Source: an uncultured Paenibacillus sp. (GTDB lineage Bacteria > Bacillota > Bacilli > Paenibacillales > Paenibacillaceae). Taken from it: 13,417 bases of DNA. The translations under genes were made by a program, and so were the position numbers. Of the stretch, positions 7,433-13,417 are shown piece after piece (the stretch's first letter is position 1; every line of letters starts with the position of its first letter). The notes beneath the pieces are model-generated. The model was not told where the DNA came from, searched no databases, and worked only from the letters and a program-made list of their open reading frames with translations. The stretch covers positions 1-13,417 of the forward strand of contig CALAWP010000036.1 in the NCBI GenBank assembly GCA_937895345.1, read 5' to 3'.

Positions 7433-8197
7433 ATGGCCGAAACGACTGTCGCTCAAAAAACCGTCAAGTTCATCATTACCCGCCAGGATACGCCGGACAG
7501 CAAAGCGTATACGGAAGAGTTCGAAATTCCGTACCGTCCGAACATGAACGTCATCAGCGCCTTGATGGAAATCCAGCGTAACCCGGTCAAATCGGACGGT
7601 ACGAAGGTAGCTCCGGTATGCTGGGAATCGAACTGTCTCGAAGAAGTTTGCGGCGCTTGCTCCATGGTGATCAACGGCAAGCCGCGCCAGGCGTGCAGCG
7701 CCCTGGTCGACAAGCTGGAGCAGCCGATCCGTCTCGAGCCGATGCGTACGTTCCCGGTTGTCCGCGACCTCGTCATCAACCGCGAGCGCATGTTCAACGC
7801 GCTGAAGCGCGTGAAGGCTTGGATTCCGATCGACGGCACTTACGACCTCGGTCCGGGTCCTCGCATGGCGGAATCGAAGCGCCAATGGGCTTACGAGCTG
7901 TCGAAATGCATGACGTGCGGCGTCTGCCTGGAATCGTGCCCGAACGTCAACGACCGCAACAGCTTTATCGGTCCTGCGGCAATTTCCCAGGTCCGCCTGT
8001 TCAACGCTCATCCGACGGGCGAAATGAACAAGGAAGAGCGTCTGGAAGCGCTCATGGAAGACGGCGGCATCGAGGGCTGCGGCAACTCGCAAAACTGCGT
8101 GCGCTCCTGCCCGAAAGGCATTCCGCTTACAACGTCGATCGCGGCGATCAACCGCGACACGACCAAACATCTGTTCAAGCAATGGCTGGGCATGTAA
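7433..8197 (+). CDS. sdhB: Succinate dehydrogenase iron-sulfur subunit
   Basis: The 254-residue subunit carries electrons from FAD to the haem/quinone anchor through three iron-sulfur clusters. Ligands visible: [2Fe-2S] C68, C73, C76 and C88 (with an extra C63) in the plant-ferredoxin-like N-terminal half; [4Fe-4S] C159, C162, C165 plus C226; [3Fe-4S] C169, C216 and C222, by analogy with E. coli SdhB. It starts 2 nt after the sdhA stop, with AAAGGAG at 7419-7425 inside sdhA. It is the last gene of the operon and is followed by a strong terminator. No fusion or truncation is seen. Confidence 0.98.
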   Translation: MAETTVAQKTVKFIITRQDTPDSKAYTEEFEIPYRPNMNVISALMEIQRNPVKSDGTKVAPVCWESNCLEEVCGACSMVINGKPRQACSALVDKLEQPIRLEPMRTFPVVRDLVINRERMFNALKRVKAWIPIDGTYDLGPGPRMAESKRQWAYELSKCMTCGVCLESCPNVNDRNSFIGPAAISQVRLFNAHPTGEMNKEERLEALMEDGGIEGCGNSQNCVRSCPKGIPLTTSIAAINRDTTKHLFKQWLGM

Positions 8198-8224
8198 GTT
8201 AATCGCCCGGCACGGTCTGATGAT

Positions 8225-8268
8225 GGCTGTCCCGATGCGGCGAACTGCTGCCCGGGACGGCCTTTTTT
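8225..8268 (+). terminator. sdhCAB operon terminator
   Basis: GGCTGTCCCG (8225-8234) pairs with CGGGACGGCC (8253-8262) over ten positions including one G-U, with an 18-nt loop, then six T (8263-8268). It begins 28 bp after the sdhB stop. It works on the plus strand only, since no T-run lies on the other side. Confidence 0.9.
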
Positions 8269-8317
8269 GCGTCTTTGACGCGACGAAACCGGGTATGAAG
8301 CGGGCAGTGCTTTCGTC

Positions 8318-8346
8318 TTGACGTGCCTGTAAAGCGGATATGAAAT
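8318..8346 (+). promoter_or_regulatory. Candidate promoter for the SLC13 permease gene
   Basis: TTGACG (8318-8323), 17 bp, TGAAAT (8341-8346, 4 of 6 to consensus). The expected start near 8353 falls within the Fur-like palindrome, the usual place for a repressor site. The -10 is weak, so an alternative -10 inside the AT-rich palindrome is possible. Confidence 0.4.
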
Positions 8347-8350
8347 CCCA

Positions 8351-8383
8351 GTATGATATTGATAATTATTATCAATATCATAC
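8351..8383. promoter_or_regulatory. Perfect 33-bp palindrome containing a consensus Fur box
   Basis: Two 16-bp arms (8351-8366 and 8368-8383) are exact reverse complements around the single base 8367. The centre TGATAATTATTATCA (8360-8374) is an exact match to the 7-1-7 consensus TGATAATNATTATCA used by Fur and its relatives Zur and PerR in Bacillus. The spelling fits Fur best, but Zur or PerR cannot be excluded. It lies 120 bp upstream of the permease start and overlaps the expected transcription start, so iron-dependent repression is likely (inference). Confidence 0.8.
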
Positions 8384-8431
8384 GTGAAAACTATGCCATT
8401 TGTCAATCGATTGGAAGGCGCCGATTTTGTT

Positions 8432-8484
8432 GCGGCATACGTCTTTGTGCGCGATAATGAAAAGATATCCATTCGATATGCCGC
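8432..8484 (+). repeat. 8-bp inverted repeat in the permease leader, next to the ribosome binding site
   Basis: GCGGCATA (8432-8439) and TATGCCGC (8477-8484) are exact reverse complements separated by 37 nt. The right arm ends six bases before the AGGAGG (8491-8496). Folding could influence translation or extend the leader structure. No riboswitch family was recognised. Confidence 0.35.
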
Positions 8485-8503
8485 TAAGCTAGGAGGATGC
8501 AGC

Positions 8504-10375
8504 TTGAACACCGGAATGATTGTGACTTTATCGATTTTGGGCTTGTCGGCGGCGTTGTTCGTCAGCGGCAAGGTCCGCTCGGATCTGGTCGCCGTATGCG
8601 CGCTGATCGCCCTGGTCCTGTTAGGCATTTTGAGCCCGGCCGAAGCGCTGTCCGGCTTTTCCAATTCGGTCGTCATTATGATGATCGGTTTGTTTGTGGT
8701 TGGAGGGGGCATCTTTCATACCGGACTGGCCAATATCGTCAGCGGAAAGCTGCTGAAGCTGGCGGGCCGCAGCGAGACGAGGCTGCTGGCGACCGTCATG
8801 CTTGCCGGTTCGTTGATCGGAGCGTTCGTCAGCAACACGGGCACCGTCGCGGTGATGCTGCCGATCGTCGTCAGTCTGGCGATGAGAGCGGAGGTCAGTC
8901 CCGGAAAGCTTCTGATGCCGCTCGCTTTTGCAAGCAGCCTCGGCGGCACGCTCACGCTGATCGGCACGCCGCCCAATATGGTCATTCGCGAGACGCTGAT
9001 GAACGGCGGCTTCGGGGAGCTTCAATTTTTTTCGTTTACCCCCATCGGGCTGGTCTGTCTGGCGATCGGGACCGTTCTTACCGTCGTGTTGAGCAAATGG
9101 CTGCTTAAGGGGAAGGAACGAAGCGCCGGCAAGGACGAAGGCGGCCGTTCCCTGGAGGAGCTGGCCAAGCAATACCGGCTGTCGGACGATTTGTACCGCT
9201 TGCAGGCGGCGGCCGGTTCGCCGGCGGTATCCAGGACGCTGAGGGAGCTGCCGATCGCTTCGCAATTCGATTTGCATATCCGGGAAATTCGGCGCCAAAG
9301 CGCCGGCGCCAATCCGTTTTTCAAGACGATCAATATGGAAGTGGCCGGCCCGGATACGACGGTGCTGGCAGGCGATATTTTGTACGTCAAGGGCCGTTAC
9401 GAAGACGCGGAGCGGTTCGCCCGGGAATACGGCTTGAAGCTGCTGGACAGCCAGGCGGAGGAGAAGGGCGGCGAAGTGCCCGAGCAAGGCGGCTACGCCA
9501 ATCTCGAAACGGGCATCGCGGAGCTGCTTATTCCGCCGAATTCCCGCCATATTAACCAGCTCGTCAAGCATTCCGGCTTCCGGGAGCAATACAATGTCAA
9601 CATTTTGGGCATACAGCGCAGAGGAGAGGTGGTGCTGCACCGGCTGCAGGACGAAAAAATCCGCTCCGGCGACGCGCTGCTCGTACAGGGGGCATGGAGC
9701 AGCCTGGAAAGTCTGGCGCAAGAGCATTCGGACATCGTCGTGGTCGGCCGTCCCAAGGAGGAAGCCGCCGCGATGCCGTTAAGCCATAAAGCGCCCATCG
9801 CCGCCGCTATTATGGTGCTGATGGTCGCTTCGTTGATCGCGGAGCTGTTTCCCGCCGTCGTCACGGTCATGATCGCCGCCGTCCTGATGGTGGCGACCGG
9901 CTGCCTGCGCAATATGGAAGCCGCCTATAAAACGGTCAATTGGGAAAGCATCGTTCTGATCGGCGGCATGATCCCGATGTCGGCCGCCATCGAGAAGACG
10001 GGGGCGGCGGCGCTGGCTTCGGAGCAGCTTGTCGGCAGCCTGGGCAGCTTCGGGCCGCTGGCGATGCTGGCGGGGATTTATTTTGCCACTTCGCTGTTGA
10101 CCTTGTTTATCAGCAACACCGCTTGCGCGGTGCTGTTTGCGCCGATTGCGCTGGCGGCCGCCGTTCAGCTCGGCGTAAATCCGGTTCCGTTTCTGTTTGC
10201 CGTCGCGCTGGGAGCGAGCATTTGTTTTGCGGTTCCATTTTCGACGCCGCCCAACGCGCTCGTCATGTCGGCGGGAAGGTACAGCTTTATGGACTACATC
10301 AAAGTCGGCATGCCGGTGCAGCTTGCGCTGGGCGTTGCCATGGTGCTGCTTTTGCCATTATTTTTTCCGTTCTAA
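8504..10375 (+). CDS. SLC13/DASS-family permease with two TrkA-C (RCK_C) domains
   Basis: A 623-residue membrane transporter, probably sodium-coupled and for anions or dicarboxylates. The start chosen is TTG (8504) because AGGAGG sits 7 nt upstream and the first helix follows directly; the same frame is open back to GTG 8384, but that part is leader next to the palindrome. Topology: an N-terminal block of helices (about 3-200), two cytosolic TrkA-C-like domains (about 228-310 and 335-415), and a second block of helices (about 428-623). The two halves carry the inverted-repeat signature of the family: SNT at 110-112 and 537-539 (the Na+/substrate motif known from VcINDY) and TPPN at 155-158 and 581-584. 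E. coli YfbS-like and Synechocystis SLT1-like proteins share this plan. Substrate is not fixed by the sequence; citrate, succinate, sulfate or a metal-anion complex are options. The Fur-type box upstream suggests a link with metal supply, and the neighbouring sdh operon suggests dicarboxylates. Confidence 0.9.
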   Translation: MNTGMIVTLSILGLSAALFVSGKVRSDLVAVCALIALVLLGILSPAEALSGFSNSVVIMMIGLFVVGGGIFHTGLANIVSGKLLKLAGRSETRLLATVMLAGSLIGAFVSNTGTVAVMLPIVVSLAMRAEVSPGKLLMPLAFASSLGGTLTLIGTPPNMVIRETLMNGGFGELQFFSFTPIGLVCLAIGTVLTVVLSKWLLKGKERSAGKDEGGRSLEELAKQYRLSDDLYRLQAAAGSPAVSRTLRELPIASQFDLHIREIRRQSAGANPFFKTINMEVAGPDTTVLAGDILYVKGRYEDAERFAREYGLKLLDSQAEEKGGEVPEQGGYANLETGIAELLIPPNSRHINQLVKHSGFREQYNVNILGIQRRGEVVLHRLQDEKIRSGDALLVQGAWSSLESLAQEHSDIVVVGRPKEEAAAMPLSHKAPIAAAIMVLMVASLIAELFPAVVTVMIAAVLMVATGCLRNMEAAYKTVNWESIVLIGGMIPMSAAIEKTGAAALASEQLVGSLGSFGPLAMLAGIYFATSLLTLFISNTACAVLFAPIALAAAVQLGVNPVPFLFAVALGASICFAVPFSTPPNALVMSAGRYSFMDYIKVGMPVQLALGVAMVLLLPLFFPF

Positions 10376-10422
10376 AAAGAAAATGCGGGCATGCTCCGCC
10401 CTTCGCGGCGAAGCATGCCCGC
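10374..10422 (-). terminator. hxlR terminator, T-tract overlapping the permease stop codon
   Basis: An exact 11-bp stem GCGGGCATGCT (10385-10395) with AGCATGCCCGC (10412-10422); the loop can form an inner CCGC/GCGG pair. On the minus strand it is followed by A-TTTT-C-TTTTT (10384-10374), which runs through the TAA of the convergent permease. On the plus strand no T-run follows, so it serves the hxlR gene mainly and would end permease transcripts only weakly. Confidence 0.8.
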
Positions 10423-10448
10423 TCCCGTTCAAGCGGACGAATCCGCTG

Positions 10449-10757
10449 CTACATCCATTGCTCTCCCCAGTGCTGAATCGATTCGATGACCGGCTTCAAA
10501 TCCCGTCCCTTAGGCGTCAGCTCGTATTCGATGCGCACCGGCATTTCCGGATATACTTGCCGAACCACGATGCCGAGCGCTTCCAGCTCCTTCATCCGGT
10601 CGGTCAGCATTTTATCGCTCATTTCCGGAATTTGTTCTTTAATATCCTTAAATCGCTTCGGTCCCCCAAGCAGCACTCGAATAATTCTGCCCGTCCATTT
10701 CTTGCCCAGCAGATCGGCAGCAGCTTCGTATCTTGGACACATGGTCGAATAATCCAA
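10449..10757 (-). CDS. HxlR/MarR-like winged-helix transcriptional regulator
   Basis: A small DNA-binding protein of the HxlR (DUF24) family, 102 residues from the TTG start chosen here. That TTG (10757-10755) has GGGGTGA at 10763-10769, 5 nt upstream; a GTG at 10787 adds ten residues but has no ribosome binding site. The protein then begins MDYSTMCPRYEAA, typical of the family, with the conserved Cys at position 7 that acts as the redox sensor in B. subtilis YodB and HypR. The winged helix spans about 14-95 (LLGKKWTGRIIRVLLGGPKRF, then SDKMLTDRMKELE as recognition helix, wing near PVRIEYELTPKG). It has its own promoter behind the EamA gene. Target is unknown: no oxidoreductase, the common partner, is adjacent; the exporter upstream on the same strand is a candidate. 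Confidence 0.92.
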   Translation of the reverse strand: MDYSTMCPRYEAAADLLGKKWTGRIIRVLLGGPKRFKDIKEQIPEMSDKMLTDRMKELEALGIVVRQVYPEMPVRIEYELTPKGRDLKPVIESIQHWGEQWM

Positions 10758-10834
10758 TCGTTTCACCCCGTTTCGCGCCTGAAACACGAATAATGTCGCA
10801 AACCTGTTGACATGCCGAAAAATAAGTTAGGTCT

Positions 10835-10843
10835 ATTGTAGCA
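10835..10843 (-). promoter_or_regulatory. Extended -10 promoter of the hxlR gene
   Basis: Minus-strand TGCTACAAT: TG at the extended position, then TACAAT, five of six to consensus. No good -35 is seen (TTACTT at 17 bp is poor), which is common for extended -10 promoters. The leader would be about 70 nt. Two similar motifs flank it on the minus strand (CTTACTTTTTG upstream and CTAACTTATTTTT downstream) and could be an operator. Confidence 0.5.
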
Positions 10844-10876
10844 TATATACAAACAAAAAGTAAGTGCGATTGCCGA

Positions 10877-11995
10877 TTATTCAAGCCGAATGACGGCCAA
10901 GCCGGCGAGCAGACAGATGAAGGCGGCCCATTGCAGCTTCGTCAGCCGCTCCTTGTACCAGACGACGGAGCCGATCGCCACGACAAGGCTGTTCGTGGCG
11001 AAGATGGGAGCGGCCAAATTCGCCTGGCCGGTCGCAATGGCGACCGCATACAGCTGCAGGCCGCCGTACGAGAAGGCGCCCGCCGCCAAGCCGAGCGCCA
11101 ATGCGGTCCGGCTTGCCGCCTGGCCAAGCCGGGACGCCCCGCTGAGCCGCTGGCCGGCGGCGGATGCCGGACCGTCGCCCGCCGCCGGTCGGGATTGGCC
11201 GTGCGTCTCCTCTAGTACGGGCTTGCCGCCGGAATCTGCGCCATCGCCCGGCCTCGCTTGCACAGGCCGACGGTCGCTGCGGCTGGTTCCCGCCTGCGTA
11301 GGCCGACGGTCGCTGCGGCCGGCCTCCGCCTGCGCGGATCGATTATCGTTGCGGGTCGGCTCGGTTGACGCGGTCCTGTTGTCGGAATCTGCCCCCCGGT
11401 CCTCTCGGTCCGGCAGCAGAAACCAGAGCATCGACAGCGCGTAAGCGACCAGCAATACCGGCGCGCTCGGCAAGCCAAGCTCGTCGGTCACTTTAAGTCC
11501 GCCGTTCCGCAGCGCAAACATGACGACGGCGAGACCGACCAGTCCAAACCATCGTTTTTCCTTGATCGACAACGGCTCTTTTCGTTTAAGCGCAATCAAT
11601 ACGACCGCCAGCAGCAGAAGCGCGATGCCGGCGCCTTGCGCGAGCGCCAGCGGCTCGCCGTAGAGCCAGGTCGACATGGCGACGACCAGCACGATATTCA
11701 TATTGGTCAGCGGCGAAGTGAGACTGGCCGGACCGCATTCCAGCGCCTTCATAAACAGGGCGTTGCCCCAGGCGGAGCCCGCTCCGATCAGGATGCCCGC
11801 CGCCCATGTTCTCCAATCGGCAAGGAAGACAGCCGATTTTTCCAGTACGGCGTGCACGGCGAAACCCGCGGATCCGGAGGCGTACAGGCCGAACAGAAGG
11901 AGGCGGGTCGAGCCTCCCTTCATTTGCGATACTTTCATCCACCAGCCGGCCAATCCGAACAGGACGGCGCTGCCCAGCGCGGTTAACAGCCACAT
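10877..11995 (-). CDS. EamA/DMT-family transporter with a repetitive hydrophilic insert
   Basis: A 372-residue drug/metabolite transporter of the EamA type, usually about 280-310 residues with ten helices in two five-helix halves. Helices appear at about 2-20, 31-50, 63-82, 92-112, 118-136, 148-166 and 176-195, then 298-320, 325-346 and 352-370. The extra length is an insert of about 100 residues (196-297) between helices 7 and 8, rich in R, D, G, A and S and without hydrophobic stretches. Basic residues in the loops after helices 1, 5 and 9 (for example KRKEPLSIKEKR) place the odd-numbered exits, and therefore the insert, in the cytoplasm by the positive-inside rule. GAGGAGAG (12005-12012) lies 9 nt before the ATG. 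Such proteins export amino acids or other small metabolites; the substrate is not predictable here. The frame is intact across the insert, so it is not a frameshifted gene. Confidence 0.87.
   Translation of the reverse strand: MWLLTALGSAVLFGLAGWWMKVSQMKGGSTRLLLFGLYASGSAGFAVHAVLEKSAVFLADWRTWAAGILIGAGSAWGNALFMKALECGPASLTSPLTNMNIVLVVAMSTWLYGEPLALAQGAGIALLLLAVVLIALKRKEPLSIKEKRWFGLVGLAVVMFALRNGGLKVTDELGLPSAPVLLVAYALSMLWFLLPDREDRGADSDNRTASTEPTRNDNRSAQAEAGRSDRRPTQAGTSRSDRRPVQARPGDGADSGGKPVLEETHGQSRPAAGDGPASAAGQRLSGASRLGQAASRTALALGLAAGAFSYGGLQLYAVAIATGQANLAAPIFATNSLVVAIGSVVWYKERLTKLQWAAFICLLAGLAVIRLE
11255..11362 (-). repeat. Three tandem 36-bp (12-codon) repeats inside the EamA gene
   Basis: Units at 11327-11362, 11291-11326 and 11255-11290 encode EPTRNDNRSAQA, EAGRSDRRPTQA and GTSRSDRRPVQA (residues 212-247). 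The last two share a block of 20 identical bases beginning with AGGCCGACGG; the first unit is more diverged. Unit length is a multiple of three, so changes in copy number keep the frame. The array is bordered by two GADS-coding segments (residues 201-204 and 252-255). Confidence 0.85.
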
Positions 11996-12038
11996 GTCAA
12001 ATTACTCTCCTCGGGTCAAGCGAATATTTGTCACACAA

Positions 12039-12067
12039 TTGAAATGTTCCTGTTACCCCGCTATTAC
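12039..12067 (+). promoter_or_regulatory. Candidate promoter for a short transcript
   Basis: TTGAAA (12039-12044), 17 bp, TATTAC (12062-12067): five and four of six to consensus. It points away from the EamA gene into non-coding DNA and lies 53 bp before a good terminator. Confidence 0.35.
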
Positions 12068-12073
12068 ATCGCC

Positions 12074-12146
12074 GGGCTATGATAAGAACAAGACCCCCTT
12101 TTCATATATCTCTCTTTTGGGCCTGCGATGCAGGCCGCTTTTTTTT
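12074..12146 (+). ncRNA. Possible small RNA of about 70 nt
   Basis: The stretch between the candidate promoter and the terminator has no convincing reading frame. The transcript would hold a pyrimidine-rich segment (CCCCCTTTT, then CTCTCTTTT) followed by the terminator hairpin, an arrangement common in regulatory RNAs. It could equally be a relic of a lost gene's 3' end. No known RNA family was recognised. Confidence 0.3.
12120..12146 (+). terminator. Intrinsic terminator without an upstream plus-strand gene
   Basis: GGCCTGC (12120-12126), loop GAT, GCAGGCC (12130-12136), then CGC and eight T (12139-12146). A perfect 7-bp stem. The nearest plus-strand gene end is the permease stop at 10375, about 1.7 kb away, so this needs its own transcript. 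Confidence 0.8.
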
Positions 12147-12328
12147 GTCAGCGAAGGCAGCACATAAGCCTTATTTGCCTGCGTGAATCGGCCAAGCCGC
12201 CTTATTTGATCCTCGCGCGTGCCATGCAAGTTGCCCTTGATTGTCCGCTAGGCCCTATGCCGCCTAATTTGTTTGGAATGGTCATCCATAAGTCTTACTT
12301 TATCCGCCAGCCGGACGATCAACGCCGC
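12147..12328. other. Non-coding stretch with a loosely repeated GCCTTATTTG motif
   Basis: No gene is supported. GCCTTATTTG occurs exactly at 12168-12177 and 12199-12208, with variants GCCCTTGATTG at 12233-12243 and GCCTAATTTG at 12262-12271, spaced 31, 34 and 29 bp. The surrounding bases do not align well, so this may be chance. An open frame at 12128-12394 has no ribosome binding site and no recognisable product. Confidence 0.35.
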
Positions 12329-12361
12329 AAAAAAGAGGAAGGCACCTCATGCCTCCCCCTT
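12329..12361 (-). terminator. Strand-specific terminator downstream of the histidinol-phosphatase gene
   Basis: On the minus strand a 12-bp stem (AAGGGGGAGGCA with TGCCTTCCTCTT, including two G-U pairs, loop TGAGG) is followed by a T-run (six A at 12329-12334 on the plus strand; the first of these T bases also pair with the stem base). On the plus strand the two G-U pairs become A/C mismatches and there is no T-run, so it acts on minus transcripts. It lies 190 bp beyond the hisJ stop, with no convincing gene between. Confidence 0.75.
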
Positions 12362-12551
12362 CCGCGCCCGCGCCGCCCAAACGAGAAAAATTAAGTAACA
12401 AAATCAACGTTGCAGGTACCGCCAAAGTGCCCGCCGCGAGCTGCAAAGTCACTTTTTCAGCGCTGCAGCTCAGTCGATTGCGGCTTCGGGCGCGGCGCCG
12501 GTCAAACTGCAGAAATGATACCGAATTTTTGCGGGCAGCTTCCGTTCCGCT

Positions 12552-13361
12552 CTACAGCGGCACGACGACCGGTTGGCGTTGGCGGTAAAATACCCATTGC
12601 GTGAATCCGATTTCCTTCAGCCGCTTGGCGACAAGCTCCCATTCGTCCCCGACCCGGCTCGGCACATGGGCGTCCGAACCGAAGGTGACTTGCACGCCAA
12701 AGTGAAGCGCCCGCTCCAAAATGTCGTCCGAAGGGTACCAGCCGCCGCAGTCCTTCGTTTTGCCCGACGTGTTGATTTCGATGGAAACGCCGCACTCGCC
12801 GATGGTCCGAAGCGCGTCGTCGATGTGCTCGTGAGCAGGGATGTCGGAGAATGGAGGGTAATAACCCTTCATCGCGTCGATGTGCCCCAAAATGTCGAAC
12901 ATGCCGCTTTGCGCCGATTGCTTGATCAGCTCGAAGTAGCTTCTTTTTTCGTCAACATGCTTCGATTCGTGGAGCTTTTTCCACCGGTTGCGGTTAAAGA
13001 TGCTGACGCCGCCGAGCTGATGTACGGAACCGATCAAATAATCGAAAGGAATGCCCTTGAAGGCCTCCCGGTACACATCGGCATGCTCGGGGAAAAAATC
13101 CGATTCTATACCCAGCAGCACCTCGATCCGCCCGCGATATTTGTCTTTCAGCCGCAGCACTTCCTCCACATAACCGGCAAAGGCGCTGCGCGGCATGACG
13201 GTGCTGGGAGCCGGGTGGTCTTCTTCATGATATAAGTAAGGCGAGTGGTCGGAAATGCCGATCGCCTGCAAGCCGGCGTCGATGGCCGCCTGGATATAAT
13301 CCTCGATCGTGCCGTCGGCGTGGCCGCATCTGAAATGGTGGGTATGTAAATCGAATTTCAA
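12552..13361 (-). CDS. hisJ: Histidinol-phosphatase, PHP family (HisJ type)
   Basis: A PHP-domain phosphoesterase of about 269 residues. The family hydrolyses L-histidinol phosphate to histidinol in histidine synthesis, using three metals. Metal ligands are visible: DLHTHHFRCGH near the N-terminus, GISDHSPY, GIESDFF, GSVHQLGG, GHIDAMK and GSDAHVP near the C-terminus. Start: AGGAG (13370-13374) lies 8 nt before TTG 13361 (MKFDLHTHH), but only 2 nt before ATG 13367 and none before GTG 13370; TTG is preferred, with ATG as the alternative (two residues longer). No other his gene is in the window, and general PHP phosphoesterases look similar, so the substrate is likely but not certain. The stop TAG is followed by a long 3' tail ending in the terminator near 12329. 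Confidence 0.87.
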   Translation of the reverse strand: MKFDLHTHHFRCGHADGTIEDYIQAAIDAGLQAIGISDHSPYLYHEEDHPAPSTVMPRSAFAGYVEEVLRLKDKYRGRIEVLLGIESDFFPEHADVYREAFKGIPFDYLIGSVHQLGGVSIFNRNRWKKLHESKHVDEKRSYFELIKQSAQSGMFDILGHIDAMKGYYPPFSDIPAHEHIDDALRTIGECGVSIEINTSGKTKDCGGWYPSDDILERALHFGVQVTFGSDAHVPSRVGDEWELVAKRLKEIGFTQWVFYRQRQPVVVPL

Positions 13362-13417
13362 AGCCATCACTCCTCGTATAGTATTTCTAGAACATAACTT
13401 CGAGTCATTTTCCAGCA

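Noticed and set aside
8269..8281. Small hairpin GCGTC-TTT-GACGC after the sdh terminator
   Set aside because: Only 5 bp with a 3-nt loop and no T-run; too small to call beside the real terminator.
8282..8317. GACGAAA/TTTCGTC inverted repeat upstream of the permease promoter
   Set aside because: Seven-base arms with a 22-nt loop, not matching a known operator; plausible by chance.
8384..8503. Upstream GTG start for the permease adding 40 residues
   Set aside because: The GTG directly abuts the Fur-type palindrome and has no ribosome binding site, whereas TTG 8504 has AGGAGG at 7 nt and starts the first helix.
10758..10787. GTG start for the HxlR gene
   Set aside because: No ribosome binding site upstream; the added residues are absent from the usual family N-terminus (MDYS-x-MCP).
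12128..12394. 88-codon plus-strand frame in the intergenic region
   Set aside because: It begins inside the terminator loop, has no ribosome binding site, and its product shows no known family.
12300..12452. 50-codon minus-strand GTG frame with a hydrophobic stretch
   Set aside because: No ribosome binding site, and it runs through an intrinsic terminator on its own strand; kept only as part of the post-hisJ open-frame observation.
12349..12588. 79-codon plus-strand frame with a GGAAGG upstream
   Set aside because: Low-complexity Pro/Ala/Arg product overlapping the hisJ end; the purine-rich upstream run is explained by the minus-strand terminator stem.

Overview
The window looks like chromosomal DNA of a Gram-positive, moderately GC-rich member of the Bacilli, most likely Paenibacillaceae (Paenibacillus, Cohnella or a relative). 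The basis is strong AGGAGG-type ribosome binding sites, TTG starts, Bacillus-like sigma-A promoters, a type-B di-haem succinate dehydrogenase in the order C-A-B, and uvrC close to sdhCAB as in Bacillus subtilis. No mobile element, CRISPR array, rRNA or tRNA was seen. Most of the window is ordinary chromosome; the unusual material lies in intergenic control regions and in one transporter.

Left part (1-3816): the 3' part of uvrC (nucleotide excision repair; its start is off the window) meets a convergent gene for a large CPBP-type intramembrane protease. Their stop codons overlap, and the uvrC terminator lies partly inside the end of the protease gene. Divergent from the protease is a small HAD-IIIA phosphatase of the zinc-binding GmhB type.

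Middle part (3871-8268): a LysR-type regulator is transcribed away from the succinate dehydrogenase operon sdhC-sdhA-sdhB. The 197-bp divergent region holds four TTATAA boxes, one forming ATAA-N7-TTAT, then a clear sigma-A promoter (TTGACG-17-TAAAAT) for sdhC. The operon ends in a strong intrinsic terminator. The three Sdh proteins form the membrane complex that oxidises succinate and feeds electrons to the quinone pool.

Right-middle part (8269-10757): a perfect 33-bp palindrome containing an exact Fur-type 7-1-7 box precedes a permease of the SLC13/dicarboxylate family carrying two TrkA-C-like cytosolic domains. This suggests an anion or dicarboxylate transporter under metal control. It converges on a small HxlR-type regulator.

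Right part (10877-13361, minus strand): a ten-helix EamA/DMT exporter has an unusual ~100-residue hydrophilic insert with three tandem 12-residue repeats. A 556-bp non-coding stretch holds a possible ~70-nt small RNA (promoter plus terminator) and a strand-specific terminator for the next gene. That gene is a PHP-family histidinol-phosphatase (HisJ type) at the right edge.
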